DNA of 46,694 nt from Bremia lactucae (taxonomy: Eukaryota; Oomycota; Peronosporomycetes; Peronosporales; Peronosporaceae), in NCBI RefSeq assembly GCF_004359215.1, contig NC_090612.1, forward strand, positions 4,875,017 through 4,921,710, given 5' to 3'. Positions 27,639 to 38,786 of the stretch are shown here, piece after piece (within the stretch, counting starts at the first letter, position 1; each line of letters opens with the position of its first letter). The notes under the pieces are model-generated. The model saw only the letters and a program-made list of their open reading frames with translations, had not been told where the DNA came from and made no database searches. The position numbers and the translations under genes were made by a program.

Positions 27639-29317
27639 ATGAAGAACAAATTCATGGGGGGTGCTGATAGTGCGGCGCCTTCGGCTGCGGTCCGTGCAGC
27701 CGCGGGTGACGCACTGTTATCTCTTGCGGCGACGGAACGTCTGCCGTAGTATCTTCTACTCGCGCAACACTAGATGTTGCTGGTGCACGTGGTGATTCAC
27801 CACGTGAATACGACCCCTCTTTGGAGGTCGACTACGAATGCGAGTCGGACGAAATGGCCGACTCGGGGAGAATAGAGTAGTCGCCTGATATCCGTCAGGC
27901 GGCTGACTATGAGCCTTCGAAAGAGAGGGCTCATTCTGATAGACGAGTTAATAGTCTATTTGGTTCCGACGATGAGGATGATCCCTCATCGCCAGCACCG
28001 TATCCCGTGCCGTCACCCGCACATATTTCTGTGCATTGTGATGACGATGGCGTAATCCATCGTAATAAAAGTTCTTGTGGTACACCCGCTTCAGTGGGTA
28101 CCACTCAGGGGAGTGAAGACAATAAAATATCTCATCTCGCCCCTGAAAAGAACCGTGGCTTTTGCCAGAACGGCTAATCAATAGCTTGTCTGGAGAGACA
28201 ACTCCTCACAATAAATATCCCTTATTTATTGCGACAAAGCTATATGGCCTTGATCCCAGCGCGAAGAACTATCGCGCTGAGAAAGATTTTTATCTCGATG
28301 CTTTTCTTAAGCATCGATGGTTTAGTGACAACAATAAGCGAGATAAAGTCTCGCTTATGCAAGCCTGAGCGCGTTCATTCGCAATGTCAAAAACATTGGA
28401 CGCGAAGCCTGGCTTCAACAACTTAACGCGAATTGCGTTAAGTTTGAGAAACGAACTCCAACCGGTGCAAAGTATAAATTGCATCGGTTGTCACGTGAGG
28501 CTGGGCTTCCATGCCTCACGCGGGGTGATTCCTGTCCGTGTTGTGTTGACAACTCGAAGACTGTAAAAGGGGATGTGTATCCCCTTTCTTCGCCCTGGGG
28601 AAGGGCTCGCATCTCTATTGAGATGTGGGATGCAATTGACGTTTTGCAATCGATCTACAAGCGCCAGGGACGCGTGTTTTCCGATCGGCCTATTGAACCA
28701 TCGGGTGGGTCTTGTCATACTGACGGACGAAGCCCTCAACGTCAGCAACCAGCTGGGAACGAAGCTCCCAGCTGTCATGCGGAGGTGAAATAACCGCGCC
28801 AGCAAACAGATAACTCGTTCGCTGCCCCTTCACATCACGGTGGTTTTGAATACGTTCCACAAGGAAACGTTGACCACCGTGGGAATCCACCAATGGTTGT
28901 GGCGGCGAGAGAAAATTTGATCCAACCCATGTGTCGGATCTAGAGTCGAAGATCGATAAACTCGATCACTTCCTCCATGATATGGAGGTAGGACTTAATC
29001 ACGAGCGCGATATGCGTCGCTTGTTAGAGCAGACGGTGCAGGCTCACCATATCGAACGGTTGGAAGACCGTTCGAAGAGTGCGTACTCCATGTTGAAGTA
29101 CGAACGGAAATATCACGCTCTTCGTGATGAGCTGTCGTCCGCTCATCGCAGTTTCGAGGATCTTCTAAACCTGCATGAGAAACTCCAGATTCAACATGAG
29201 AATCTGGATCGCGATCACAAGAATCTTTTAAGGATTTTTGAAAAGGGTGGTCAGATCCGTCCTCGGAAGAAACCGCGTACTGTTGGTACGGGCGGAGCCG
29301 ACCAACGTAAAACGTAG
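27639..29317 (+). pseudogene. Opposite-strand accessory ORF of Gypsy B
   Basis: Starts at ATG 27639, 115 bp inside the LTR. Ala-rich N-terminus with DSAAPSAAVRAAAGDALLSL, acidic middle (PSLEVDYECESDEMADSG), then SLSGETTPHNKYPLFIATKL, RWFSDNNKRDKVSLMQAW and DVYPLSSPWGRARISIEMWD. The C-terminal part (from about 28931) is a predicted coiled coil: IDKLDHFLHDMEVGLNHERD, YERKYHALRDELSSAHRSFE, HEKLQIQHENLDRDHKNLLR, ending in a basic tail (RPRKKPRTVGTGG). It is broken by a one-base deletion near 27730, a TAG near 27878, and other stops and frame changes. It runs opposite to pol and overlaps the antisense of the integrase C-terminus (28995-29480). Function unknown. Confidence 0.65.
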
Positions 29318-29480
29318 GATGCGTGCGCATCCTACGTGCCAATTCTATTGTGTACGCCTTGCCTCTGCGATGCAGTACACGGAAAGGCCCAATAAACTTG
29401 GGTAGTAGTTTACTGCTACCCACTTTAGTGGCTAAATGCTTAGGTAGGTTTACCGTAGAGAGTAGCACTAGATCATTAAG
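28995..29480 (-). pseudogene. pol: Gypsy B integrase C-terminus (left arm)
   Basis: The frame reads LVLLSTVNLPKHLATKVGSS, KLLPKFIGPFRVLHRRGKAY and MRTHPTFYVGRLRPYQQYAV, the GPY/F-type C-terminal module of gypsy integrases, followed by a hydrophilic tail ending at 28995. The strand shows that the Gypsy B element is minus-oriented here. Nothing of the integrase core is present: at about 29480 the sequence turns back into an inverted copy of itself. Confidence 0.8.
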
Positions 29481-29972
29481 AAACGGAATGCAGACAAACA
29501 TGGAAGAGCAAATGTTCATTCTTTAAATGAATGACCTAGAACTACTCTCTACGGTAAACTTACCTAAGCGTGTAGTTACTAATGTGGGTAGCAGTAAACT
29601 ACTACCCAAGTTCATTGGGCCACTCCGTGTACTGCATCGCGGAGGCAATGCGTACCCAATAGAATTACAACATAGGATGCGTTTGCATCCTACGTTTTAC
29701 TTTGGTCGGCTCCGCCCGTACCATCAGTACGCGGTTTCTTCCAAGGACGGATCTGACCACCCTTGTCAAGAATCCCTAAAAGATTCTTGTGGTCACGAAC
29801 CAGATTCTCATTCTGGATCTGGAGATTCTCATGTCGGGTCCGAATATCCTCGAAACCGCGATGAGCTGACGACAGCTCATCACGAAGATCGTGATATTTC
29901 CGTTCGTACTCCAGCATTGAGTACGCGCTCTTCGGACGGTTTTCCAACCGTTCGATATAGTGAGCTTGCTAA
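29037..29972. repeat. Large imperfect inverted repeat (arms about 440 bp)
   Basis: Left arm 29037-29480 and right arm 29530-29972, separated by about 50 bp. Both arms carry the integrase C-terminus on one strand and the coiled-coil part of the accessory ORF on the other. Arms differ by scattered substitutions, so they are two diverged copies and not a simple assembly mirror. Confidence 0.85.
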
Positions 29973-29979
29973 GTGTTAA
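29527..29979 (+). pseudogene. pol: Gypsy B integrase C-terminus (right arm)
   Basis: The mirror copy of 28995-29480: LLPKFIGPLRVLHRGGNAYP and HPTFYFGRLRPYHQYAV, with tail to 29979. On its minus strand lies the coiled-coil segment of the accessory ORF (29947-29690). Short and truncated at both ends. Confidence 0.75.
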
Positions 29980-30122
29980 ATTCATTTAACGACACCCCCC
30001 GTTACATCATTCCTCCCTTAAACGACAATCACTTTGAATGTTATTAAATAGAGTGGTCATTATAAGACCACTTAATTGAAAACGATGTTGATTGTCAGAA
30101 CCATCATTTTCAATTATATTGC

Positions 30123-31280
30123 ATGGTTAACGAGTCCATGCGGTGTGTGAATAGTGCGGCGCCTTCGGCTGCGGTACATGCAGCCGCGGGCGACGCATTA
30201 TTGTCTCTTGCGGCAGATGTTTTGTCTGCCGTAGTATCATCTTCCCCCACAACACAAACTGTTGCGGTCTCCAGTGCCGTCACCCGCACTTATTTCTGTG
30301 CGTGGTGATGACGATGGCGTAAGCCATCGTAATAACAGTTCTTGTGGTACCCCTGCTTCAGTGGGTCCCACTCAGGGGAGTGCAGACAATAAAATGTCTC
30401 GTCTTTCCCCTGAGAAAAAGCCGTGGCTTTTGCCGAACGGCTAGTCAGTAGCTTGTCTGGAGAGACAACTCCTCACAATAAATATCTTTTATTTATTGCG
30501 ACAAAGCTACATGGTCTTGATCCAGCGCGAAGAACTTTTGCGATAAGGAAGATTTTATCTCGATGCTTTTCTTAAGCATCGATGGTATAGTGGCAACAAC
30601 ACGCGAGATAAAATCCCGTTAATGCAAGCCTGGAGCGCATTTTTTTCCCAATGTCAAAGACATTGGATGCGAAGCCTGGCTTCAAAGTCCTAACGCGATT
30701 TGCGTTAAGTTTGAGGAAAGAACTCCAACCGGTGCAAGGTTTAAAATTGCATCGGTCGTCTCGTGAGGCACGACTTCCATGCCTCACGTGGGGTGATCCG
30801 TGTCCATCTTGAGTCAACAATACGAAACGTGAAAGGGGATGTTTACTCCCTTTCATCACCCTGGGGAAGGGCTCGCATCTCTATTGAGATGCCGATGCGA
30901 TTGACGTTTTTTGCAATCGATTTACACGCGCCAGGGGCGCGCGTTTTTCAATGGACCCTCTAATCCATCTGATGAGTCTCGTTATACTAACGGACGAGGC
31001 CCTCAACGTCAACAACCAGCTGGGAACGAGGCTCCCATCTGTCATGCAAAGCTGAAAAACCGCGCTTGTTAACCAGATAACTCGTTCGCTGCCCCTTCAC
31101 ATCACGGTGGCTTTGAATACGTTCCACAAGGAGCCGTTGGCCACCGCGGAACTCCACCAAAGGTTGTATTGGAGGAGGTAAAATTAGATCCGAACCCTGT
31201 GTCGGATCAAGAGTCGAAGATCAACAAATTCGACCGCTACCTCCATGTATTGGAGGATGGTCTTGAACACGCGCGGTAAG
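30123..31280 (+). pseudogene. Gypsy B accessory ORF, second decayed copy
   Basis: Begins MVNESMRCVNSAAPSAAVHA and follows the same order as 27639-29317: SAVTRTYF region, GETTPHNKYLLF-like block near 30465, RWYSGNNTR-like block near 30585, DVYSLSSPWGRARISIEM near 30840. It breaks off at about 31280, just after the start of the coiled coil (SDQESKINKFDRYL). Many frameshifts. Confidence 0.6.
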
Positions 31281-31300
31281 CGTCACTCATTGGAGTAAAG

Positions 31301-31702
31301 CTTGTTAATTAATATATTATCTAAAAGGTAGATAATATTTGAAAATATTACAACCCATAGTAATATTCGGAATGCTTATCCATTGGTAGATACAGGCCAT
31401 TATATCTACTTGCTCCGCGGTCCAGTCAGCACGGGACGCGCGCAAAGAGAGAGACAGATTAGATTTTATTTCATGTTCTGTATTAGTTTATAATTAAGTT
31501 AGTAGTAAATAGATAGAAACAGAAGAGCTTAATTATATTGAATACAGTTTACTTTTAACCCTCTTTAAAGGAAGTGTATTAAAAAGAGTCTTCCTCTGCA
31601 CGTATTAGTGCACGTAAAGTGACGTGAGGCAACCACTTGCATTGAAGCAGTGCGAAGTGGACTTGTACTGAAGCAGTACAAGTCGGCAGTGCCCGGTTAA
31701 CA
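31301..31702 (+). repeat. Gypsy B LTR, inverted orientation
   Basis: Reverse complement of the B LTR: TTAATTAATATATTATCTA at the left matches TAGATAACATATTAATTAG of 45710-45731, and the right end holds the ACTTGTACTGAAGCAGTACAAG block. The terminal GTTACA has decayed to GTTAACA. Confidence 0.75.
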
Positions 31703-31791
31703 CACCCTTACTTTTGATTTTTTTTCCCTAAAATAAGCAATTAATAAGCTTAACAAATAGGGCATGTCATAGTTGCGAGGTATTTCGTGCA

Positions 31792-33426
31792 ATGGCCGAC
31801 GTTAGCGTTCGCTATGCTTGCAAATGTGGACACCTGGCGCCCGTAAGTTTACTCTTTTACAGTGAAACGCGTCAAAAACTGGTGTGTCGTCTACCACAAT
31901 GCAGCGTGGAGGAGTTTGAATCTTTCTACTGTGGAAATTTACTGGTAAATATGCCATCAAAGGAAGCATCCATGTATCAGAACCGCTCAAGCCGATGCTT
32001 TAGTTGCCCCACGTGCCAGACAATACTTTCCACGGCATTTCACGAAAGCTGTCAGGGCTACTTTCTACTGTGTGCGCACTGCCGCTGGGACTCTTATGAG
32101 CTAGAATGGGTAGACGATGACCCGGACGCGTTGATTATGGCAGCTATCACTCGCGAGCGTCAAGCGGTTCACGAAGATGTATTTCAGGCATTGCAGTCGT
32201 ATTACATAACTCCCTCGGTATCTTTGGCTAGTGGAGGCAACGCTGCAACGATGACATCATCTTTTAAAAATGCCTTTGGGCGTGGTAGCTCACTTCAGGC
32301 GCTTGCGGACTCAATGAAAGAGCTTCAGCGTGAGAACCACATCAAAAAGTTTAAATATAAAAGACTGGTTGCAATGGGAGGATGGAAGTACGATCAGGCG
32401 CTGAATAAGTTGCAGGAGAAGGAAATGAGGCTGATTGAGAACAGACTCGAACATCAATGGCCCGAGTTAAAAAAGCAGCTTGCGGTACTTCAAAACGAAG
32501 GGGCTTCTTGGAAGGAAGACACACCAGAGATGACGCGTAAAATGTTGAAAGTTCTTTCGCAAAAATGTGAAATGGGCGAGGTGTCGACGCTGCACCAGCG
32601 GCTGCAGAACCCGTTAAATCAGTCACGGGACGTGAAGTTGCTTACCCCTTATCGGCCACTGCTGCGCGCAAAGCGCGCTTGGCGTTGTGCCGAGTCGATT
32701 AAACATGGCACGGCTGGTATTCTTGTAAAGCCCCAGATCAGTCCTATGAGTGGCGATAGCTCGTTACCCGTATCTGCGTCTTGGTTTAAGAAAGCTAATT
32801 TAGCCGCATATCACGTGCCCATTGTTACCTTCCAGCGACTACCATACCGTGTTGAAGGTACTGGAAATCTGGAATGCGTTCTTTTTGTGGAAAATCCACT
32901 TGATGATGCAATCCGCATCACTTTTCGCTCTGCTTCTGCAAATTTGGGAGCTGGTGGTGATATACGTGAGAATGGACAGGTATACTTTTTGTTGACATAA
33001 ATAATTTGCTATTCTTTGGATTTCATTTGTGTTTGATTAGGTTTTACTGCAAGATTTGACTCCAATTATTGTTGGCCCTTATGAAGACCCAACTCTTGCG
33101 GATGCTTTCATTCAAGAGGAGTTGCCATACGGTGCTAATGGTGATATTCCCAACGCGATTCTGCTTCAAGCTGCCCGAAATTATATTAAGATAAAACTCT
33201 CGGTAAGCTTATTTCTTACGATGTTATGCGTAACTAATTGCTTTTACATTGTATAATTACGATTCGCTGCCACTGGCAGCTCTTGATAAAACCTGTTGAT
33301 TCGATCTCAATTATTTCTGCACGATTCATTATGGACACAGAAAAGTTTGATGAAGACGCGCATGAAGTGATTGAAAATTCACTTCTTACTGTCCCAGTTG
33401 TTATTACGGCCCCAATGCCGTCATAG
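31792..33426 (+). CDS. DCTN4: Dynactin subunit 4 (p62)
   Basis: Three exons: 31792-32979, 33041-33202 and 33280-33426, with introns of 61 and 77 nt (GTATAC...TTAG and GTAAGC...GCAG), all phase 0. The product is 498 residues, near the 460-470 of animal p62. N-terminal zinc-binding cysteines fit the family: YACKCGHLAPV, CFSCPTCQTIL and CAHCRW. Residues 120-270 are helical, with QALADSMKELQRENHIKKFK. The conserved LLTPYRPLLRAKRAWRC block precedes ISP and SWFKKANLAAYHVPIVTF. p62 sits at the pointed end of the Arp1 filament of dynactin, the dynein adaptor. The end VPVVITAPMPS is in frame. Exon 3 rests on my choice of acceptor at 33279. It is flanked by retroelements on both sides but intact. Confidence 0.88.
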
Positions 33427-33776
33427 CTGAGTTGTGTGGCCGGGTGTGCAACTCGCTATGATAGTACGTTATAAATTTTGGCTGTAAGACGCCTTTATTG
33501 GGATAATTAGACATTTTATTACATTTAAGCTGCTTAAATCGGCAGATCTATAAAGGCGGCAAAATTGTCGTACTGTATCAAAAAGAACGAGCTGTGAATT
33601 CACGCGTTTTGCGCTTTTTTTTAAAAAGTCATACCCTGGTAGGCAAGCTCAAGCCTAATACAAATTTAGACAAAGATATAGCAAATGATGCAACCTTCCT
33701 TCCAGCTATTCACTACTGAAAAATTCTCACACTGTAACCGACATCCGCAATAGGAGGCATGGATATTGTAGCGGAG
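33427..33776. other. No gene seen; 3' flank of DCTN4
   Basis: AT-rich intergenic DNA up to the Gypsy A2 LTR. Confidence 0.4.
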
Positions 33777-34093
33777 CTACCTTCGCTCCTAAAGTCAGAG
33801 GAAGACTTTCAGACTCAGAGAGTCACTTGGTTCTATTGAACTGAAGGCACTTAACGCTTTAAGATCAAAAGGGGAACTGCACTTTATTTAATTATTAAAA
33901 TCTAAAAATCTTATACTAGGTAATTAAAATAGATTTTGGCCGCCAGATTAATATCTGGTGGCGACCACATTTGTTACCCATAATAAATGGGATCTAAGAA
34001 ACTAACTATTTTAAAATTAGATAAAAGGATATTTTACCCATAAAGTAAATGTACCATAACAACGGTTCTCCAACCAATGTGTGCCCCATTACA
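33777..34093 (-). repeat. Gypsy A2 3' LTR, internally deleted
   Basis: 317 bp instead of about 480. The sequence passes from TTCTATTGAACTG directly to AAGGCACTTAACG, skipping the middle of the LTR. Confidence 0.88.
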
Positions 34094-34204
34094 CCCTCCC
34101 CCATCAGACTGTTGACACCGAGTGACAACATTCGCTTCATTTCCTCTTTGAGGTTGGAATCTAAACAGCTAACCGTTTGGTTGTGCTTTCCATTCCTTTG
34201 TCTA

Positions 34205-35144
34205 ATGACAATCAAGCGTGAGTCACAGACTCTAAGCACCTTCATCGACAATGAGGGAATGGTGGACTTTGAAAGTCACTCTTAATCAGAGGTGGAGGAA
34301 AAGAGCGGCGTTCGCTTACGCTTTCTCCTCCGGACGAACGTTGGCGAGCCCCGAATCCGTTCCCAGAACGTGGTGCCGCTGGTGTCTTAACTGCATTGAG
34401 CAGGACACGGGACCCTGAGTCCAACCTTATTACGAAACCGCTCGATGAAGAGCAAGAGCCGATAATCCTCATAGAGGAAAAGGCTCGTCGTCGAGCTGCC
34501 AAATAGCAAAAGCTGAGGCTCATAGTGAATATAAATTCATTCCGCTTAGTGCGGACGAGCGTCTCAAAGAGATAGCGGGTCATAGCTTGGCCATCTGGAT
34601 CTCTGGTGACCCGGCGACGACGCCGGAGGAGATCGCTGCTCGCGACGCTCTTCATGAGCAATACCTTACGCCGAAGGTAATGACGCGAAGCCAGTTTCTG
34701 ACGCGTTTACGTGATCAAGCCCGTGGGGCTACGGGCAATCTTGCCGAAGAGGTACCTTGAACTCCCAAGAGTTTTCAGAAGAGGGGTACCCTAGCCACTT
34801 CACCAGATACTGGTATTAGCCCTTACGACGACGTCGCTTTGAAAGTTTCTCCACATGAAACTGAAGGTTCCCCCGCGCATCAAGCAGCGCGGGAGGGGGC
34901 CGAAATTTCGGCGGAAGCATTTGATGCTCTGCGGCACGAGGTGCAACTTCTTCGTGAGGTCCTTGTTCGGGTTGAGAGCTCTTTTGAGGCGGTTCGGGAC
35001 CGTCTTTCGACGCTGGAGCGTCAGCAGCCTCGTTTAGAGGGCCAGCTCGATATCCTGGTGAGGATGCAGCAATCTGCGGCACGACCGCCTGTCTCGGCGC
35101 AAGCGCCTCCAAGTCCACGTGGGAAGGGTCCCGATATGGCTTAA
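34205..35144 (+). pseudogene. Opposite-strand accessory ORF of Gypsy A2
   Basis: Starts at ATG 34205 (MTIKRESQTLSTFIDNEGMV), open through the position where A1 has TAG, then a TAA at 34283. Further blocks in shifting frames match A1, including SADERLKEIAGHSLAIWISG (about 34540-34600). The C-terminal frame 34839-35144 is intact: EGAEISAEAFDALRHEVQLL, RVESSFEAVRDRLSTLERQQ, PRLEGQLDILVRMQQSAAR and a Pro-rich end PPVSAQAPPSPRGKGPDMA. Leu/Val heptads suggest a coiled coil. It lies opposite to pol and overlaps the pol frame ending at 34816 by 329 nt. A large deletion near 34740 has removed the region from about 8670 to 9045 of A1. Confidence 0.6.
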
Positions 35145-36512
35145 GCAAGCCAACGTAAAACACTGGGTGTGTACGCAGCTTGCTGGGAAGGTTAAGCGTA
35201 TAAGATAGGCCCTTCTTGGCCACGACCGTAAATGGTCCAATAAAGCGCGGGCGCAATTTGGTCTTGAAGACCCCGGAAACCAAGTTGGTAGGTAGGTTTT
35301 TTTAGCGTTTAGTAACACTCGGTCTCCGACCATATAAGAATTAATACAGCTTCTGCCTTTGGCATCCGCTTGTTCTTTTTGTTTGTCTTGGCTATCAGCC
35401 ATCGGATCCCTTACATGTCTTAAGACACTAAATCGCGTCGCAAGAAACTCGCTTGTTTGTTTCCGAACGGTAACAGGGCTGATTTCAGCAAGTCTATCGG
35501 CCAATTCTCCCTCACCAAGCTCTGAACCACGCATTTGTATCGTTAACGGAACACGCGGGTGGGTAAGACCGCTTATATAAAACGGAGTATAGCCGGTAGA
35601 GGCATGAACAGCGTTATTTAACGCTAATTCCACTACTGGGAGCATTGAGCTCCAGCGCTTTGGTGTCTGACACAAAACGCTGCGTAAAACGTCTTTAATG
35701 ACGCGATTGACACGTTCGGTTTGACCATCAGTCTGCGGATGGTCCGCAGTGGACATATCCAATCTGGTGCCAAGCACTCGGAAAATTGATTTCCAGAATT
35801 TACCCGTGAAACGGGGATCCCGATCAGAGACAATTGCCACTGGCAAACCATGTTGTCGAAGCACGCGATCGATAAACAGCTTAGCTGTACCCTCTCCGTC
35901 AATGGAATACGGCACGGCCGCTAAGTGAGCCATTTTGCTTAAACGGTCAACAAAGACCACTTTACCGGAGTTGCCGGCTGAATCTTTGGGCAGCCCAAAA
36001 ACAAAATCCATAATAATGGACTCCCAGCATCCTATGGGGACGGGAAGACTCGCCAGTGGCGCAGCAGCATGTGCCGAGGGTTTGACCCGTTGGCACGTTT
36101 CGCATGTGCGAGCATATGTGCTGACCCATTTATAAAGTTTGGGCCACCAATAACTCGGGCTGATAGAGCCGTAGGTCTTTTCTCTACCGAGATGACCACT
36201 AAGGACAGTATCGTGTGCCTCATAGAAGATCCGGTACTTTAAATCCTCATTATGAGGAACAACGACACGCGGAGGGTCCGCGATGTCTGTCCAATAAAGC
36301 AACAGGTTGTTATTGATAGAAAATCGATGTAACCTTGCACGCAAACGTGCCGGTAATTTAATACCCGAATCCAAGTTCTTTAAGGCTCGTAGCAGAGCTA
36401 GGCACTGTTCATCCTTGGCGTAAGCCGAACGGATTAATTCAGGAATAGGTGACGAGATAGTCATGAAATGAAATACCTCATAATCTGACCTGCTCGATAA
36501 CGCATCGGCCAA
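34816..36512 (-). pseudogene. pol: Gypsy A2 integrase with GPF domain and truncated chromodomain
   Basis: Zinc region with HDTVLSGHLGREKTYG and CETCQRVK (HHCC), catalytic core with IIMDFVFGLPKDSAG (Asp 1), AIVSDRDPRFTGKFW (Asp 2) and HPQTDGQTERVNRVIKDVL (Glu), all intact in the frame 36512-35034. A frameshift in the T7 run at 35297-35303 separates the C-terminal frame 35283-34816 with RFIGPFTVVAKKGLSYTLNL and HPVFYVGLLKPYRD. The chromodomain starts (LQFHVEKLSKRRRRKG) but is cut before YLVKWLGY. Integrase inserts element cDNA into the host chromosome. Confidence 0.9.
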
Positions 36513-37675
36513 AGCATTTTGCTTGCCGGGGTTTTACTTCACGTCGAAGTTGTATTCCGCAAAAAAGGATAGCCATCGGGCCATTCTCTGTGAGATATGG
36601 GGCGACTTAATTGCCGTGCGTAACGACGCGTGATAATATAAAGCACAAACGGCTTAGAGCCGAGCAGATGAACTCTGAATTTGACGAGAGCATACTTCAT
36701 AGCAAGTAACTCTTTGTCATGAACTGGGTAGTTCTTTTCCGCAGCTTTAAGCTGTCTAGACTTTGAACGCAATAACACGTTCATGCCCATCAACATCTGT
36801 TTGTAACAGAGCACTGCCAATGGCAAAATCTGATGCGTCACAGACGACACTGAAAGGCCAATTTGGGTTTGGCAGTGCCAGAATCGGGGCATGGATAAGA
36901 CTATCCTTAACTGCTCGAAAAGCATTATTTTCGGTGCTAGTCCAGCACCATTCTGTATCCTTTTTAAGGAGATTAGATAATGGCCTAGCCATATCAGCGT
37001 AATTTTCGCTATTTTTGTGTAAATAATTGGCGAGACCCAGCCACTTACGCAAATCCTTTTGGTTTTTAGGAACCGGCCAATCTACTATGGCTTTTATCTT
37101 AGCGGGATCCGCTTTAAGGCCTCGCTTTCCAATGAAGCATCCTACAAAAGGAATTTCGTCTGCGCCAAAAATGCATTTGGATGCATTGGCATACAATTTG
37201 TTTGTGCGCATGCACTCGAGCACTGCTCGCAAATGGTCTAAATGGTTGTCCGTATCCGACCGACCCTGCTCCGCATGACTATAGACAAAAATGTCATCGA
37301 AATAAGTCTGTGCATAACCTCGATGAGGGCGAAACAGTTGCGTCACTAGACGATTAAAGTTGCCGGGGCGTTGGAAAGCCCTTGTGGCATAATCAGCCAC
37401 TCCCATAACATGCCGCTTGGGGTGCTAACCGCTGTAAGCGGGATATCACTAGCTCGCATGAGCAATTGGTAGTAACCATCGACTAAGTCCAATGCACTGT
37501 ACATTGTACATCCCGCCATATTGTTCTGCAGAACATCCTTTCTAGGAATGGGGGTTTGTGCTGGTATAGTGGCAGCATTAAGCTTATTATAAGCATGTCC
37601 AATGCACCATTTACCATTTGGCTTTTTGACACAAAATGTCGGTGTCGAATGAGGAGATTTGCTCTCTCGTACCAT
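36513..37675 (-). pseudogene. pol: Gypsy A2 RT and RNase H
   Basis: RT in two frames: 37675-37346 with DLVDGYYQLLMRASDIPLTA and MPQGLSNAPAT, then 37406-36756 with QTYFDDIFVYSHAEQGRSD, the thumb, and PKNQKDLRKWLGLANYLHKN. RNase H follows with FSVVCDASDFAIGSALLQTD and, after a frameshift near 36760, NYPVHDKELLAMKYALVKF. YTDHAS is damaged by another frameshift near 36630. Catalytic FDD, DAS and DKELL are kept. Frameshifts near 37350, 36760 and 36630 make it non-functional. Confidence 0.88.
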
Positions 37676-38389
37676 TCGAGCCTCGTGCTTAGCACGGAAG
37701 AATCGTCAATGACGTCACACTGCTCCCTTGGTATAGGCCATTGTCTTGTGACACAATATTTGGTTCACGAAACTAAGTCAATTTCATGACGAACACCTTT
37801 ATCCGGAGGTAAAACAGATGGTGGGTTATTACGTACCACATCTTGGAATTCCTTAATTAAGGAATAAAAGGGATCCGTAGGATCTTAAAATATCGAAGAC
37901 CCACTTCGCGCACTAAGTGCAGCTTTTGTGTTATACAGGACAGCCTCGTCGAGAAGAGACGATGAGTTTACCCCAACCATAGGTCGAATGACCACCATTT
38001 CAGATAAGTCACCAGCTTTTAAGGCTCGACAGCACTCATCAATAGACATTTCGTATAGCTCTAAGAGAGCATGTAACGAGGGGATTGCCGCAAGGCTAAC
38101 TTCCTCCTCAATGTTACCGGTTACGCCATTTAAAAGTGTATGTACTTGCTCACTCGTATCACTTTGTGAGGGTATACACGCTTCGTGTCCACCCTGTCTT
38201 GGAGTGGAAACAATACGCCTCTTAGAGGCCGGGACATTCACGTCCCCGGGTTTTCCAGTCTGTATAGGTTCTATACAAGACATGGTGTCTAATTTGTCAT
38301 CCGACAAGGAGTTAGGTAACTCAACTTCCTTATTCAGCGAACGTTTACGTGTCGCTTCACGTAGGGAGGAGGGTTTGACTTAAAATGCC

Positions 38390-38640
38390 CTGGCGAACTG
38401 CCAATAGTGTCACTATTGACACTCAGTATGGTGCCACCTCGGCCGACCACACTCGGTGAACTTAGACGTGCCACTCCACGTGTCTCAGGGATATTTTACC
38501 CTTGAGGTCCTGGCGAACCGCCAACAATGTCACTACTGACACTCAGTATGATGCCACCTCGGCCGACCATACTCGGTGGACTTAGAGGTGCCATTCCACG
38601 TATCTCAGGGATATTGCACCCTTGATGATTCAGCCTTAGG
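38390..38640 (-). repeat. 120-bp tandem repeat in the pol linker (A2)
   Basis: Units start at 38390 and 38510, with a partial third to about 38640, the same as 18613-18860 in A1. Confidence 0.7.
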
Positions 38641-38786
38641 CCAACAATGCTTTCAGCATTTAGTGAATCGTTATTATAACGAGTGTCACTCGACGGAGTA
38701 CGTGCCGTTCCACTTATTTCTGCTGAGTCGCGCTCATAATTAATGTTTTTAACATTAGAGTTTATTAACTCAGACATGCCAATGTC

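Larger units (their letters stand above)
29973..31702. mobile_element. Rearranged Gypsy B fragment with inverted LTR
   Basis: 29973-30006 is the last 35 bp of a B LTR (AAGTGTTAA...CCCCGTTACA). 30123-31280 is a third, decayed copy of the accessory ORF in plus orientation. 31301-31702 is a B LTR in the opposite orientation to the one at 27079. No pol follows. The LTRs at the two ends of 27079-31702 are therefore inverted relative to each other, which a single insertion cannot produce. Confidence 0.7.

Noticed and set aside
29527..29979. A stand-alone 150-residue gene
   Set aside because: It is the right arm of the inverted repeat and encodes only an integrase C-terminus.
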